64,000 nt of DNA from Oceanisphaera marina (lineage in GTDB: Bacteria > Pseudomonadota > Gammaproteobacteria > Enterobacterales > Aeromonadaceae): contig NZ_BMKE01000007.1 in assembly GCF_014643915.1 (NCBI RefSeq), forward strand, positions 62,001-126,000, given 5' to 3'. Made by a program: the position numbers and the translations under genes. The stretch's first letter is position 1; each line of letters opens with the position of its first letter. Below are positions 34,668 to 43,755 of this stretch, one piece after another. Below the pieces are notes generated by a model. The model was not told where the DNA came from and made no database searches. It saw only the letters and a list, made by a program, of their open reading frames with translations.

Positions 34668-35315
34668 ATGTTCGACTGGCTGAAGAAGAAAATACAGCCG
34701 CCATCGGTGCAACCCGAGCCCGCTCCGGAAATACTGGGGCTGCGCCTGGGCGGCGGCTTTGAGCTGGATACGCTCAAACTGTCGCTGCTCGAGGGTCAGG
34801 TCACCTTTGAAGGCGCGGCCAGCACCCAGCTCATTCAGGCAGTGGGCCGCATCATACTGGATGAAAGCCACCAGTTGCTGCGCTTCTACACCGACGATGA
34901 CGGCTTTGTGCAGGTGCTGCTGGACGGCGGCACCACAGACGACTGCGTGGCCGAGGTCAAACTCTGGTATTTTTACCAGACGCGCCCCATAGACGGCGAC
35001 GCCGCCTGGAAAGCCCTGCTTGACCATGAGCTGGTGCAGCCCGAGTGGGATCTGGACGGACAAGATTTTACCAAGGTATGGGACAATACCCGTCCGGTGG
35101 CCATGACCGAAACCACCTGGCTTAAAGACGGCAGCCGCAGCGACACCGATCAGTTTGTGATGATTTACGAACGACCACTCGCAGACCATCAAGACGAAGT
35201 GGAAGTACTGATGGTGGCGGCAGAAGAAAAAATACTGCACCAACGCGCCGAACACAGCCTGGTACTCGCTACCGGTATCGATTTGGGTCCGACCGATTTC
35301 AGATTCGTGAGCTGA
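34668..35315 (+). CDS. yjfK: YjfK family protein (DUF2491)
   Basis: 215 residues from ATG 34668, directly after the yjfJ stop. Starts MFDWLKKKIQPPSV and continues with GLRLGGGFELDTLKLSLLEG, the DUF2491 pattern. The C-terminal DLGPTDFRFVS is conserved-looking. It is acidic and soluble, with no signal peptide. The order in the operon identifies it as YjfK; no biochemical function is known to me. Structured repeat element B lies in the 243 bases downstream, before yjfL. Confidence 0.85.
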   Translation: MFDWLKKKIQPPSVQPEPAPEILGLRLGGGFELDTLKLSLLEGQVTFEGAASTQLIQAVGRIILDESHQLLRFYTDDDGFVQVLLDGGTTDDCVAEVKLWYFYQTRPIDGDAAWKALLDHELVQPEWDLDGQDFTKVWDNTRPVAMTETTWLKDGSRSDTDQFVMIYERPLADHQDEVEVLMVAAEEKILHQRAEHSLVLATGIDLGPTDFRFVS

Positions 35316-35384
35316 GGCTTATCGGACAAGAGATACTCGAGCGAGCTCTGTCGACAGAGTTCAGGCAATGCCGATGCAACCTGA

Positions 35385-35494
35385 AGCAGCAATAGGGATT
35401 GCCGTATTCGACCGTCAAATGCCAGAGAAGGCATTTGCCGAGCACCCCACGGATGGGCTTGAAGCGTGTCGAAGGAGGCAACCCTGTTGATGCT
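35385..35494 (+). repeat. Structured intergenic element, copy B (110 nt)
   Basis: Between yjfK and yjfL. Outer arms AGCA..AATAGGG.TTGCC..TTCGAC and their complement in GTCGAAGGAGGCAACCCTG...TGCT. Hairpin 1 AAATGCC-AGAGAA-GGCATTT (35417-35436), then GCCGAGC, and hairpin 2 CCC-ACGGAT-GGG, followed by CTTGAAGCGTGTC. The outer stem is unrelated in sequence to those of copies A, C and D but equally self-complementary. Just upstream, CTCTGTCGACAGAG is a perfect 14-base palindrome. Confidence 0.75.
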
Positions 35495-35558
35495 TTACCT
35501 GGCAGGCTCTGCCAACATTGACGACGGTTCATTTTCAGAACGAAATAAAAGGATATTC

Positions 35559-35975
35559 ATGGAAGCCTTAATCACCTCTCTCTCGGGCCTTGGGCCCTTT
35601 CTACTCTATTTCTCACTGTCCATTCTGATGCTGCTGCTGTTCAAGTGGGTCTATGTATTGGTCACCCCCTACGACGAATGGAAGCTGATCAAAGAGGAAC
35701 AGAATCTGGCGGCGGCCATCGCCCTGGTGGGTGCCTTTGTCGGCTTTTCGCTGGCGGTAGCCAGTGCCGCGGCCAACTCGGTTTCGCTGCTGGATTTTGC
35801 GGTGTGGGGGTTGATCGCCCTGATAGCACAGCTGCTGGCTTTCGTACTGGTACGACTGGTATTTTTGCCAAAAATTACCGCTCGCATCAACGACGGCCAG
35901 GTATCGGCCGGTGCCGTGGTGGGTGGATTATCCGTTGCCGTGGGGCTGCTCAACGCCGCCTGCATGACCTACTAG
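35559..35975 (+). CDS. yjfL: DUF350 membrane protein (YjfL)
   Basis: 138 residues from ATG 35559, six bases after AAAAGGA; the open frame begins further up inside repeat element B. Four hydrophobic helices: LGPFLLYFSLSILMLLLFKW, AAAIALVGAFVGFSLAVASA, LDFAVWGLIALIAQLLAFVL, and a C-terminal VVGGLSVAVGLLNAA. This is the DUF350 pattern. DUF350 proteins occur beside PspA-like proteins and ATP-grasp peptide ligases, as here. Inner membrane. Confidence 0.87.
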   Translation: MEALITSLSGLGPFLLYFSLSILMLLLFKWVYVLVTPYDEWKLIKEEQNLAAAIALVGAFVGFSLAVASAAANSVSLLDFAVWGLIALIAQLLAFVLVRLVFLPKITARINDGQVSAGAVVGGLSVAVGLLNAACMTY

Positions 35976-35984
35976 GGAGGCACA

Positions 35985-36605
35985 ATGAAACGCTCAAAAC
36001 GTCAGTTGCTGTCCAGCATGAGCAGCCGCATTGGCAAACCGGTCAGCGCAGCCATTGCCGGCTCTGTGTTGCTCAGTGCCTGTGGCCAGAACGACACCGA
36101 AGTGCAGGTTTACCAGTCTCCGGATGACTGCAGCAACAGCAACCCCGAGCTGGCCGAGCAATGCCGAGCCGCCTACCAGCAGGCACTGGCCGAGTCGGCA
36201 GAGACGGCGCCCAAATACGATAGCCGCAATGACTGCGAAGCCGACTTTGGCGGTGGCAGCTGCACCCCCTACCAGTATCAGGGCAACAGCTGGTTTATGC
36301 CGGCCATGGCCGGCTTCATGTTTGGCCGCATGCTCAACGGTAATCGCTACGCGCATACCCCGGTGTACAGCTCCCGCAATCCCTATTCGCCCTACTACGG
36401 CCAATGGACGACCGCCAATGGCCAGCGGCTGGGCAAGGCCAGCTATGGCAAACGCATGTCGGTGGGCAAAGATGCACTGGCGCCCAAACCCAAGGTGACC
36501 CGTACCATTTCGCGCGGCGGCTTTGGCTCTGCGGCTCAGGCCAAGAGCAGCTGGAGAAGCAACAAGAGCAGCAGTCGTTCCCGCTCCCGCGGCTGGGGTG
36601 GCTAA
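35985..36605 (+). CDS. yjfM: DUF1190 protein (YjfM/YgiB-like)
   Basis: 206 residues. The N-terminus MKRSKRQLLSSMSSRIGKPV is followed by a hydrophobic segment ending LLSACGQ, a probable lipoprotein or twin-basic export signal. Conserved cysteines lie in DDCSNSNPELAEQC, NDCEADFGGGSC. A Gly/Tyr/Pro-rich middle and a Ser/Arg-rich tail (SSRSRSRGWGG) follow. DUF1190 members (E. coli YjfM, YgiB) are always near YjfC/YgiC ATP-grasp proteins, as here: the stop overlaps the next start (TAATG). Confidence 0.87.
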   Translation: MKRSKRQLLSSMSSRIGKPVSAAIAGSVLLSACGQNDTEVQVYQSPDDCSNSNPELAEQCRAAYQQALAESAETAPKYDSRNDCEADFGGGSCTPYQYQGNSWFMPAMAGFMFGRMLNGNRYAHTPVYSSRNPYSPYYGQWTTANGQRLGKASYGKRMSVGKDALAPKPKVTRTISRGGFGSAAQAKSSWRSNKSSSRSRSRGWGG

Positions 36606-37771
36606 TGCTGAGGGTGAGCCATAAAGAGCGCCCGCACTGGCGTACTCAGGCCGAACAATTGGGGTTCGGCTTTCATACCATGTATGGCGAACCCTACTGG
36701 GATGAAACGGCTTACTATCAGTTTACCCTGGCGCAGATTGAACAGGATATAGAAGCACCCACCGCCGAGCTGCACCAGATGTGCCTCGACATAGTGGACA
36801 GGGTGGTGCGCGACGAGCAGCTGCTTGAACGCTGTGCCATTCCCCCCGCACAATGGCAGGGCATTGCCGATACCTGGCAGCGGCGAGATCCGAGTCTTTA
36901 TTCCCGGCTCGATCTGGCCTACAACGGCCAGGGACCGGCCAAGTTGTATGAAAACAACGCCGACACCCCCACCAGCCTGTTTGAAACCGCCTTCTGGCAA
37001 TGGTTGTGGCTGGAGGACAACGTGGATCATGGCTGGCTGCGCCGCGATGCGGATCAGTTCAACCTGCTGCAAGAACGGCTGGTGGCCCGCTTTGCCGAGC
37101 TGGCGGCGCGTAATCCCGGCCAGCGACTGCATTTTTCCTGCTGCAAAGACACCGAAGAAGACAGAGGCACGGTGCAGTATCTGGAAGACTGTGCCCGCGA
37201 AGCCGGGCTCAGCACAGCGTTCGTACATATCGAAGACATAGGTCTGGGTGAAGGCGGTTGGCTGACCGATAACCATAACCGCACCATCGACTGGATGTTC
37301 AAGCTCTATCCCTGGGAGTTCATGTTTCAGGAAGCCTATGGCGAGCATATATCCAGCAGCCAGGTTAACTGGCTGGAGCCACAGTGGAAGTCGGTGCTGT
37401 CCAACAAGGCGCTATTGCCCTTGCTGTGGCAGCGCTTTCCCAATCACCCCAATTTGTTGCCCGCCTATTTTGGCAACGATCCCAAACGCAGCCTACTGCA
37501 GGACTATGTAAAAAAACCGCTGTTCTCCCGCGAAGGTGCCAATATCAGCGTGATGCGCCAGGGCAAGCTGCTGGCGGAGATCGATGGCCCTTACGGTGAA
37601 GAAGGCTTTATTGTGCAGGCCTATCATCCCCTGCCTAAATTTGGTGAAAACCATACTCTGATTGGCAGCTGGCTGGTAGACGATCAACCCGCCGGTATTG
37701 CCGTGCGCGAAGACACCAGCCTGATCACTCAGGATTTATCCCGCTATTTGCCCCACATCATACTGGATTAG
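36605..37771 (+). CDS. yjfC: Glutathionylspermidine-synthase-like ATP-grasp protein (YjfC)
   Basis: 388 residues from ATG 36605, matching E. coli YjfC (about 387); the longer open frame begins inside yjfM and is rejected. The start YGEPYWDETAYYQFT and the sequence YNGQGPAKLYENNADTPTSL belong to the GSP_synth/ATP-grasp family. Later parts include DWMFKLYPWEFM, LLPLLWQRFPNHPNLLPAYF and KPLFSREGANISV, where KP...REG is the ATP-binding lysine region. It likely forms an amide bond; the true substrates of YjfC/YgiC are not established. Last gene of the operon. Confidence 0.9.
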   Translation: MLRVSHKERPHWRTQAEQLGFGFHTMYGEPYWDETAYYQFTLAQIEQDIEAPTAELHQMCLDIVDRVVRDEQLLERCAIPPAQWQGIADTWQRRDPSLYSRLDLAYNGQGPAKLYENNADTPTSLFETAFWQWLWLEDNVDHGWLRRDADQFNLLQERLVARFAELAARNPGQRLHFSCCKDTEEDRGTVQYLEDCAREAGLSTAFVHIEDIGLGEGGWLTDNHNRTIDWMFKLYPWEFMFQEAYGEHISSSQVNWLEPQWKSVLSNKALLPLLWQRFPNHPNLLPAYFGNDPKRSLLQDYVKKPLFSREGANISVMRQGKLLAEIDGPYGEEGFIVQAYHPLPKFGENHTLIGSWLVDDQPAGIAVREDTSLITQDLSRYLPHIILD

Positions 37772-37854
37772 CCCCTTTGCTTATTGCTCCTCAGCTGTCC
37801 GTTATCGCCCGACTATAGTTAACAGTGGGTGTATGACAGCCAAGGAGCAATCCC

Positions 37855-38235
37855 ATGAAGACGAATCCCGTAGTCTGGTTTGAAATTTATGTCGCCGACA
37901 TGGCACGGGCGCGTAAATTCTACGAAACGGTGCTGGACGTAAAGCTGGAACCTGCAGAAAAAATGGAAGGAGATTGGCCGGAAATGTGGATGTTTCCGGG
38001 GGAAGATAATGCCAGTGGTGCCTGCGGAGCACTGGTGCAGATGAATGGCATGTCACCCGGCAGTGGCGGTACTCTGGTGTATTTTCGGTGTAACGACTGC
38101 GCCGAACAGGCCCATCGGGTGGTCGCCAGTGGCGGACAGCTGGTTCGCGACAAGTTCGCCATCGGCCCCTATGGATTTATCGCCCTGGCCGAGGATAGCG
38201 AAGGTAATATGATCGGCCTGCACTCCATGAGCTAA
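37855..38235 (+). CDS. VOC family (glyoxalase/bleomycin-resistance-like) protein
   Basis: 126 residues, one VOC domain of two beta-alpha-beta-beta-beta units: VVWFEIYVADMARARKFYET and GTLVYFRCNDCAEQAHRVVA. It ends with GPYGFIALAEDSEGNMIGLH, where the His/Glu positions resemble VOC metal ligands. The PhnB-like small size and late AEDSEGNMIGLHS are typical of uncharacterised VOC proteins. AAGGAG precedes ATG at good spacing. No operon partner. Confidence 0.85.
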   Translation: MKTNPVVWFEIYVADMARARKFYETVLDVKLEPAEKMEGDWPEMWMFPGEDNASGACGALVQMNGMSPGSGGTLVYFRCNDCAEQAHRVVASGGQLVRDKFAIGPYGFIALAEDSEGNMIGLHSMS

Positions 38236-38251
38236 CTGGCGGGCAGCACAC

Positions 38252-38287
38252 AAAAAAGGCCAAAGCAGCTGGATGAACTACTTTGGC
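38252..38287 (-). terminator. Terminator after cyoE
   Basis: Minus strand: stem GCCAAAG / CTTTGGC with a 15-base loop, followed by CTTTTTTG. It lies 39 bases after the cyoE stop. Confidence 0.65.
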
Positions 38288-38326
38288 AAAAGGGAGAAAC
38301 ATGAAAAGTGACAGGGCCTGTTGACC

Positions 38327-39214
38327 CTAGTGATTCAGTACCAGCAGGGCGTCGGGTACCGCTTTGAAGTCCAGCGCCATGGTCACGCTGATGGCGGTAA
38401 TGGTAATAATGGACAGCACAAACACCCGGCGTGCCCAGCCTTGCTCTTCTGCGCCACGGCGATAGCCGTTAAAGGCCATCACCAGCCACCACAAACTGGT
38501 GGCGCACGACACCGCCATAAAGGTCAGGCCGGTATAACCACTCAAAGGCAACAAGGTGGTCACCAGGCAAAATACCGCGATATAAAGCACGATCTGGCGC
38601 TTGGCCTTGGCAATACTCTCGGCCACCGGCAACACCGGAATGTTGGCCGCCGCATAATCGTCGTAACGAAAAATTGCGATAGCATAAGAGTGAGGCATCT
38701 GCCACAGGCTGAACATCACCAGCAAAATGGCGGCGCCTATATCAAACTGGCCGGTCACGGCACAGTAACCCACTACCGGCGGCACGGCGCCCGACAAGCT
38801 GCCAATCAAGGTGCCGTACACGGATTTGCGCTTCATCCACAGGCTGTACAGCCCCACATAAACCGCATAACCGAATGCGGCGAAGCCGACGGCCACCTCA
38901 TTGGTACGCACCACCAGCAGGGCAAAGCCCAGTACGCCCAGCACCAAACCATAAATCAAGGCGGCACGGCCGGATAACTCACCGGTCACGGTCACCCGAT
39001 TGCGGGTACGGCGCATATGCACGTCTATATCGCGGTCGATACAGTTATTGATGGCGCAGCCAGAGGCTACTACCAGCGACAATCCCAGCACGGTGGCCCA
39101 CATCAGCGACCAGTCGATATCGCCACGGGCAGCCATAAAAAAGCCCCCCGCCACCGAGATTAGGTTACCCATGATGATGCCCGGCTTGGTTACCTTGAGA
39201 TAAGGCCGAATCAT
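38327..39214 (-). CDS. cyoE: Heme O synthase (protoheme IX farnesyltransferase) CyoE
   Basis: 295 residues with about nine membrane helices, a UbiA-type prenyltransferase. The first Asp-rich motif is [17 protein letters not shown] and the second region [21 protein letters not shown]-type prenyl site text is replaced by YGLVLGVLG. It attaches a farnesyl tail to heme b to make heme O for the bo3 oxidase encoded upstream. It is the last gene of the cyo operon but separated from cyoD by 478 bases of structured repeats. Confidence 0.93.
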   Translation of the reverse strand: MIRPYLKVTKPGIIMGNLISVAGGFFMAARGDIDWSLMWATVLGLSLVVASGCAINNCIDRDIDVHMRRTRNRVTVTGELSGRAALIYGLVLGVLGFALLVVRTNEVAVGFAAFGYAVYVGLYSLWMKRKSVYGTLIGSLSGAVPPVVGYCAVTGQFDIGAAILLVMFSLWQMPHSYAIAIFRYDDYAAANIPVLPVAESIAKAKRQIVLYIAVFCLVTTLLPLSGYTGLTFMAVSCATSLWWLVMAFNGYRRGAEEQGWARRVFVLSIITITAISVTMALDFKAVPDALLVLNH

Positions 39215-39307
39215 AAAAAGCCCCTTGGGATTTAACTATCCCGTTGTATTGTTCACTCGCTGTTATCAATTCAAGTAAAAGCGTGTTCTATTTTAACGCT
39301 GTGTATT

Positions 39308-39415
39308 AGAGGAAACAGAACCACCTCCCACGACACGCCATAAACCCATCCCTGGGAGCTCGGAAATGACATCCCTGTCATTTCACGGTCGTGGGAGGCG
39401 ACCTCTGTTACCTCT
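39308..39415 (-). repeat. Structured intergenic element, copy C (108 nt)
   Basis: Best-formed copy, oriented with the cyo operon. Outer arms AGAGGAAACAGAACCACCTC and AGAGGTAACAGAGG..CCTC (the latter on the opposite strand) pair over about 26 bases ending in CCACGA. On the minus strand, hairpin 1 is GAAATGAC-AGGGAT-GTCATTTC, linker CGAG, and hairpin 2 CCC-AGGGAT-GGG, followed by TTTATGGCGTGTCG, identical to copy A over most of this last part. Confidence 0.8.
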
Positions 39416-39460
39416 TTGTCAGCATCGAGTCGCCTGTAAGCCGCAACTCGATAGCCTGGA

Positions 39461-39570
39461 GCCGGATAAAGGGATCTTCGCCACCGACCATCACATGACA
39501 AGGATGTCATGTGCCGAGCGCCACATGGATGTGCTTGCAGCGTGTCGGTGGAGTAGACCCTTTGTGCGGC
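39461..39570 (+). repeat. Structured intergenic element, copy D (110 nt)
   Basis: Opposite orientation to copy C, 45 bases away. Outer arms GCCG.A.AAAGGG.TCT..CCACCGAC pair with GTCGGTGGAGTAGACCCTTT...CGGC. Hairpin 1 is CACATGAC-AAGGAT-GTCATGTG, linker CCGAG, and hairpin 2 CAC-ATGGAT-GTG, followed by CTTGCAGCGTGTCG. Between C and D lies a small hairpin (ATCGAGT 39424-39430 / ACTCGAT 39446-39452). Confidence 0.8.
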
Positions 39571-39664
39571 TTTATACTGATAAAATTAGAACAGTGGCTT
39601 TCTCAGGTTGGCTCTAGCGTATCCAACGGATAACCAGAGATCAGCAAATGTCTGTTCAATAAGT

Positions 39665-39685
39665 AGAGGCCGCCAGGCGGCCTCT
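39665..39685. other. Hairpin just after cyoD
   Basis: AGAGGCCGC-CAG-GCGGCCTCT, a nine-base perfect stem starting seven bases after the cyoD stop on the minus strand. There is no T run, so it may be a processing or stabilising hairpin, or a partial terminator that lowers cyoE expression. Confidence 0.5.
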
Positions 39686-39692
39686 GTTGGTT

Positions 39693-40013
39693 TTACATCA
39701 TCATCTCGTTGGCGCTGATGATGATCCACACCGACAAGCCCACCACCATGATGATAATCAAGGCGGAGAACAAAAATGCCACCGTGTTGGCACGGCTGTT
39801 GGGCTTGAAGCTCAAGTGCAGAAAGTACTTGAGGTGCACAACAATCTGCACTATTGCCAACCCCACGACCGTGGCCAGGGTTTGTCCCTGAGTCAGCTGG
39901 CCGGTCATCACCGCCCAGAATGGGATGGCGGTTAACAAAACCGACAGCACAAACCCCTTCAGGTAAGACGATACACTGCCGTGATCGGCGCTTGCTTCAT
40001 GATGACTGCTCAT
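39693..40013 (-). CDS. cyoD: Cytochrome bo3 oxidase subunit IV CyoD
   Basis: 106 residues from ATG 40013; the open frame extends into cyoC in another phase and that extension is rejected. Three membrane helices: [39 protein letters not shown] and [20 protein letters not shown]. The motif [12 protein letters not shown] is typical of CyoD. It assists assembly and stability of the quinol oxidase. It overlaps the cyoC stop by ATGA. Confidence 0.93.
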   Translation of the reverse strand: MSSHHEASADHGSVSSYLKGFVLSVLLTAIPFWAVMTGQLTQGQTLATVVGLAIVQIVVHLKYFLHLSFKPNSRANTVAFLFSALIIIMVVGLSVWIIISANEMMM

Positions 40014-40633
40014 GCCATTGCTCCCATCAAATAGACCACGGTGAATACGCAGATCCACACCACATCCAGAAAGTGCCAGAACATGCTCAGGCAACCCAGG
40101 CGGTTCAAGGTACGTGGCGTAGTGCCTTTCGCGATCAACTCGATCATCAGCACCAGCATCCACACCAGACCCGCCGTCACGTGCAAGCCGTGCATGCCGA
40201 CCAGGGTAAAGAAGGCACTTAAAAAGGCGCTGCGACTTGGGCCCGCGTCTTCGGCGATCAGATGCTGAAATTCATACACCTCCATACCGATAAAGGTGGC
40301 GCCCAGGGCGAAGGTCACCAGCAACCACAACAGCGTGAAGCCGCGTTTATGGTGATGACCGGCCAGCATGGCAAAACCGTAGGTAATACTACTCACCAGC
40401 AACACGCCGGTTTCGACCAGCACAAAGTTCAGATCAAACAACTCTTTGCCAGACGGGCCACCATTGGTGTTCATGTACAACACCGCATAAGTGGCAAATA
40501 CCGAGGCAAACAACAAACAGTCGGTCATCAGGTAGAGCCAGAAACCAAACAGCGTATTACCGCCGGTATCGTGATGCTCTTCCTCATGCCCATGCTGTTG
40601 CGCTGGATTCATCTTGATAGATACGGCTTCCAT
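40010..40633 (-). CDS. cyoC: Cytochrome bo3 oxidase subunit III CyoC
   Basis: 207 residues, five membrane helices. Typical text: [36 protein letters not shown] and [16 protein letters not shown] (subunit III HGxHV motif); the C-terminal [20 protein letters not shown] is family-typical. The N-terminus is His-rich ([12 protein letters not shown]), perhaps metal-binding. It lies between cyoB and cyoD with overlaps at both ends. Confidence 0.95.
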   Translation of the reverse strand: MEAVSIKMNPAQQHGHEEEHHDTGGNTLFGFWLYLMTDCLLFASVFATYAVLYMNTNGGPSGKELFDLNFVLVETGVLLVSSITYGFAMLAGHHHKRGFTLLWLLVTFALGATFIGMEVYEFQHLIAEDAGPSRSAFLSAFFTLVGMHGLHVTAGLVWMLVLMIELIAKGTTPRTLNRLGCLSMFWHFLDVVWICVFTVVYLMGAMA

Positions 40634-42609
40634 CAGGCCCCCTTTATCTGGTTACGCAAATGAGCCAGCTCGATACGCTTAACTTCGTCGGGCTGTACGT
40701 AATAGTCGGTGTCGTTGTCATAGGCTCGGCACAGGAAGACCACGAAGCTGGCTACCAGCCCGGCGATCACCATCCACCAGATATGCCAGATGGCACCAAA
40801 ACCGGCAGCCGTGACTGCGGCGGCAATCAATACCCCGGTGCAGGTATTTTTCGGCATGTGAATCGGCTGATACTGATCCTGTGCCTTGTTGGCGGTGCCT
40901 TTTTCTTTCATGTCGGTAAAGGCGTCTATGTCTTCCACCACCGGCAGCTGGGCAAAGTTATAAAACTGCGGTGGCGAAGAAGTCGCCCATTCCAGGGTAT
41001 GACCATTCCAGGGATCTCCGGTCAGATCGCGGTTTTGCTCGCGGAATGCTTTGTACAGCTGATAGAACTGCACCACTATGCCCACCAGAATAAACACCGC
41101 ACCCACGGCGGCCAGATACAGCCAGAAGTTCCAGGCGGGATTGTCGGTATGGTTCAAACGACGGGTCATGCCCAAAAAGCCCAACACGTACAGCGGCATA
41201 AAGGCCACGTAGAAACCAATCTGCCAGCACCAGAAGGAAATTTTGCCCAGCTTTTCATCCAGGTGGAAACCCATGGCTTTCGGGAACCAGAAGGCAAAAC
41301 CGGCCAGATAACCGAACACGGCACCACCAATAATGGTGTTATGGAAGTGGGCAATCAAAAACAGACTGTTGTGCAGCACAAAGTCGGCACCGGGCAAGGC
41401 CAGCAAGACGCCGGTCATACCACCTATGGTAAAGGTGGTCATAAAGCCCAGCGTCCACAGTACCGGTACCGTCATGCGCAGGCGGCCACGATAGATGGTG
41501 AACAACCAGTTGAACAGCTTAACCCCGGTCGGCACCGCGATAATCATGGTCATCACGCCAAAAAAGGCGTTCACGTTGGCGCTGGAACCCATGGTAAAGA
41601 AGTGGTGCAGCCAGACGATGAAGCCCAGAATCGAGATGGCACCGCTGGCATACACCATGGAGGTATAACCAAACAACCGCTTGGAGGTAAAGGTAGAGAT
41701 CACTTCCGAGAAAATACCGAACGCCGGCAGCACCAGAATGTACACCTCGGGATGGCCCCAGGCCCAGAACAGGTTGATATACATCATGGCATTACCACCA
41801 CCTTCATTGGTGAAGAAGTGGAAATCCAGATAACGATCCAGGGTCAGCATGCCCAGTACGGCGGTCAGAATGGGGAATGATGCTACAATCAGAATGTTGG
41901 CCCAGGTACAGGTCCAGGTGAAAATCGGCATTTGCATCAGCTTCATGCCGGGGGTGCGCATCTTGAACACGGTGACCAGGAAGTTAACCCCGGTGAGCAG
42001 GGTACCGATACCGGAAATCTGCAAGGCCCAGAGGTAATAGTCCACCCCCACGCCCGGACTGAAGTCCATTTCGGACAGCGGCGGATACGCCACCCAGCCG
42101 GTCTTGGCGAACTCGCCCAGGCCCAGTGAAATGTTCACCAGTACCGCGCCCGACACCGCCAGCCAGAAGCTGAGGTTGTTCAGAAACGGAAAGGCCACAT
42201 CACGGGCACCAATCTGCAACGGCACCACTATGTTCATCAAGCCGATCATGAATGGCATCGCCATAAAGATGATCATGATGACCCCGTGGGCGGTAAAGAT
42301 CTGGTCGTAGTGCTCGGGCGGCAGGTAACCGTCGGCACCATTGGTCGACAGCGCCAACTGGGTTCGCATCATAATGGCGTCGGCAAAGCCGCGCACCAGC
42401 ATCACGAATGCCAGCACAATGTACATAATACCCAAACGCTTATGGTCCACCGAGGTGATCCAGTCGCGCCACAATACGGTCCACTTCTTGTAACGGGTGA
42501 TTAAAAAGGCAATCACCATGGCGGCCACGGCCACCACGCCCAGGGTTATCATGATAATGGGTTCATGATACGGCACGGCGTCTAGTGTGAGTTTTCCTAG
42601 CAAGGACAT
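40633..42609 (-). CDS. cyoB: Cytochrome bo3 ubiquinol oxidase subunit I CyoB
   Basis: 658 residues, matching E. coli CyoB (663). It contains the heme-copper core: [17 protein letters not shown] with the Cu-B ligand His and cross-linked Tyr, HHFFTMGS with the two further Cu-B histidines, and [13 protein letters not shown] with the high-spin heme ligand. It oxidises ubiquinol, reduces oxygen to water, and pumps protons. The gene is complete with no frameshift. A long antisense frame over it is a coding-strand shadow. Confidence 0.97.
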   Translation of the reverse strand: MSLLGKLTLDAVPYHEPIIMITLGVVAVAAMVIAFLITRYKKWTVLWRDWITSVDHKRLGIMYIVLAFVMLVRGFADAIMMRTQLALSTNGADGYLPPEHYDQIFTAHGVIMIIFMAMPFMIGLMNIVVPLQIGARDVAFPFLNNLSFWLAVSGAVLVNISLGLGEFAKTGWVAYPPLSEMDFSPGVGVDYYLWALQISGIGTLLTGVNFLVTVFKMRTPGMKLMQMPIFTWTCTWANILIVASFPILTAVLGMLTLDRYLDFHFFTNEGGGNAMMYINLFWAWGHPEVYILVLPAFGIFSEVISTFTSKRLFGYTSMVYASGAISILGFIVWLHHFFTMGSSANVNAFFGVMTMIIAVPTGVKLFNWLFTIYRGRLRMTVPVLWTLGFMTTFTIGGMTGVLLALPGADFVLHNSLFLIAHFHNTIIGGAVFGYLAGFAFWFPKAMGFHLDEKLGKISFWCWQIGFYVAFMPLYVLGFLGMTRRLNHTDNPAWNFWLYLAAVGAVFILVGIVVQFYQLYKAFREQNRDLTGDPWNGHTLEWATSSPPQFYNFAQLPVVEDIDAFTDMKEKGTANKAQDQYQPIHMPKNTCTGVLIAAAVTAAGFGAIWHIWWMVIAGLVASFVVFLCRAYDNDTDYYVQPDEVKRIELAHLRNQIKGA

Positions 42610-43547
42610 TATTTTTCAGTCTCCATGGTCATCTTGTCGCTCATGGCATGCAGGTCGTGCGCATCATGTGCAGCTTGTTCGCTGCCCTGATGGCCGTGCA
42701 TGAATTGATTCAAGATGTGGTGGAACATGTCTGAACTAACCTGGCCAAAATACTGCACCGGATTATTTTCACTCTGTTTGGCCAACTGCTGGTAGGTAGC
42801 CGGGCTCAGGGTGTCAGGGGCTTGCTTGAGCTTGTTTACCCAGGCATCAAAACCGGCCTCATCGGGCGTGGCAATGGCATTAAACTCCATGCCGGTAAAG
42901 CCTTCACCGCTGTAGTTGGCAGAAAAGCCCTTGTAGCTGCCCGGCTCGTTGGCAATCAGGTGCAGCTGGGTTTCCATACCGGCCATTGAATAAATCTGGC
43001 CGCCCAGTTGCGGAATGAAAAACGAGTTCATGGTGGTGTCTGAAGTGATCTTGAATTCCACCGGTACATCGGTCGGGAATGCCAGCTCGTTGACCGAGGC
43101 CACACCCTGTTCCGGATAGATAAACAACCACTTCCAGTTCAGCGACACCACTTCAATGGTGATGTGGTCTTTCTCGTGCACCAGCGGCTTGTACGGATCC
43201 AGCTCATGGGTGGAACGCCAGGTGATAACACCCAGAATCACTATGATAATGATGGGAATAATCCACACCACCAGCTCTATTTTGGTGGAATGCGACCACT
43301 TGGGGGCATAGATTTCATGAGTGCGGCCTTCGCGATATTTCCACGCGAAAAACAGCGTCATCACGATCACAGGTATCACCACAATCAACATCAGCAAGGT
43401 GGCAACGATAATCAGGTATTTTTCATCGGCGCCTACTTGTCCCTTGGGATCAAGAATGCCGCCCTGGCAACCGGCCAGCATCAAGGATGCCAGCCCCGCC
43501 ACAAGCCCTTTTTTCAGGCTGCGAGTAAACAGGTTTCGTATAAACAA
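42609..43547 (-). CDS. cyoA: Cytochrome bo3 ubiquinol oxidase subunit II CyoA
   Basis: 312 residues from a TTG start at 43547, preceded by GAAGGG at good spacing; no ATG gives a complete signal sequence. Lipobox LAGC (Cys27), two membrane helices ([20 protein letters not shown] and [18 protein letters not shown]), then a periplasmic cupredoxin-like domain ([15 protein letters not shown]) without Cu-A ligands, as in quinol oxidases. The C-terminus is His-rich ([20 protein letters not shown]). First gene of the operon; upstream lie a perfect palindrome ATTCCTTAAGGAAT and a GCCGCCAGGCGGC hairpin. Confidence 0.95.
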   Translation of the reverse strand: MFIRNLFTRSLKKGLVAGLASLMLAGCQGGILDPKGQVGADEKYLIIVATLLMLIVVIPVIVMTLFFAWKYREGRTHEIYAPKWSHSTKIELVVWIIPIIIIVILGVITWRSTHELDPYKPLVHEKDHITIEVVSLNWKWLFIYPEQGVASVNELAFPTDVPVEFKITSDTTMNSFFIPQLGGQIYSMAGMETQLHLIANEPGSYKGFSANYSGEGFTGMEFNAIATPDEAGFDAWVNKLKQAPDTLSPATYQQLAKQSENNPVQYFGQVSSDMFHHILNQFMHGHQGSEQAAHDAHDLHAMSDKMTMETEK

Positions 43548-43561
43548 GGAACCCTTCCCCT

Positions 43562-43597
43562 ATTCCTTAAGGAATTACCTTGCCGCCAGGCGGCAAG
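43562..43597. promoter_or_regulatory. Palindrome and hairpin in the cyoA leader
   Basis: ATTCCTTAAGGAAT (43562-43575), a perfect 14-base palindrome, lies close to the cyoA start and is followed upstream by CTTGCCGC-CAG-GCGGCAAG (43579-43597). They may form leader structure or operators; the role is unknown. Confidence 0.4.
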
Positions 43598-43755
43598 ACC
43601 ATGAGGAGTATCTGGCGTTGCTGTCAGATGACAGAAATATGCAAAAGAGAATGCCTGACAACACAGATACCAAACAATGGGAGCCAACCGCGCGCAGAAT
43701 ATTAAGTGACAGCGCCTAATGACGTGTCAGCGATACCATCCTTGATATGCGTGGT

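Noticed and set aside
36404-36604. N-terminal extension of the yjfC frame
   Set aside because: Lies wholly inside yjfM in another frame; ATG 36605 gives the family length.
39215-39692. Insertion sequence or integron attachment site in the cyoD-cyoE gap
   Set aside because: No transposase frame, no target duplication recognised, and no attC core sites; the structured element family explains the repeats better.
40014-40163. N-terminal extension of cyoD
   Set aside because: Overlaps cyoC out of frame; ATG 40013 gives the normal CyoD length and an ATGA overlap.
40660-41880. 406-codon open frame on the + strand over cyoB
   Set aside because: Antisense shadow of a well-conserved gene; low-complexity His/Gln/Gly-rich translation without domains.
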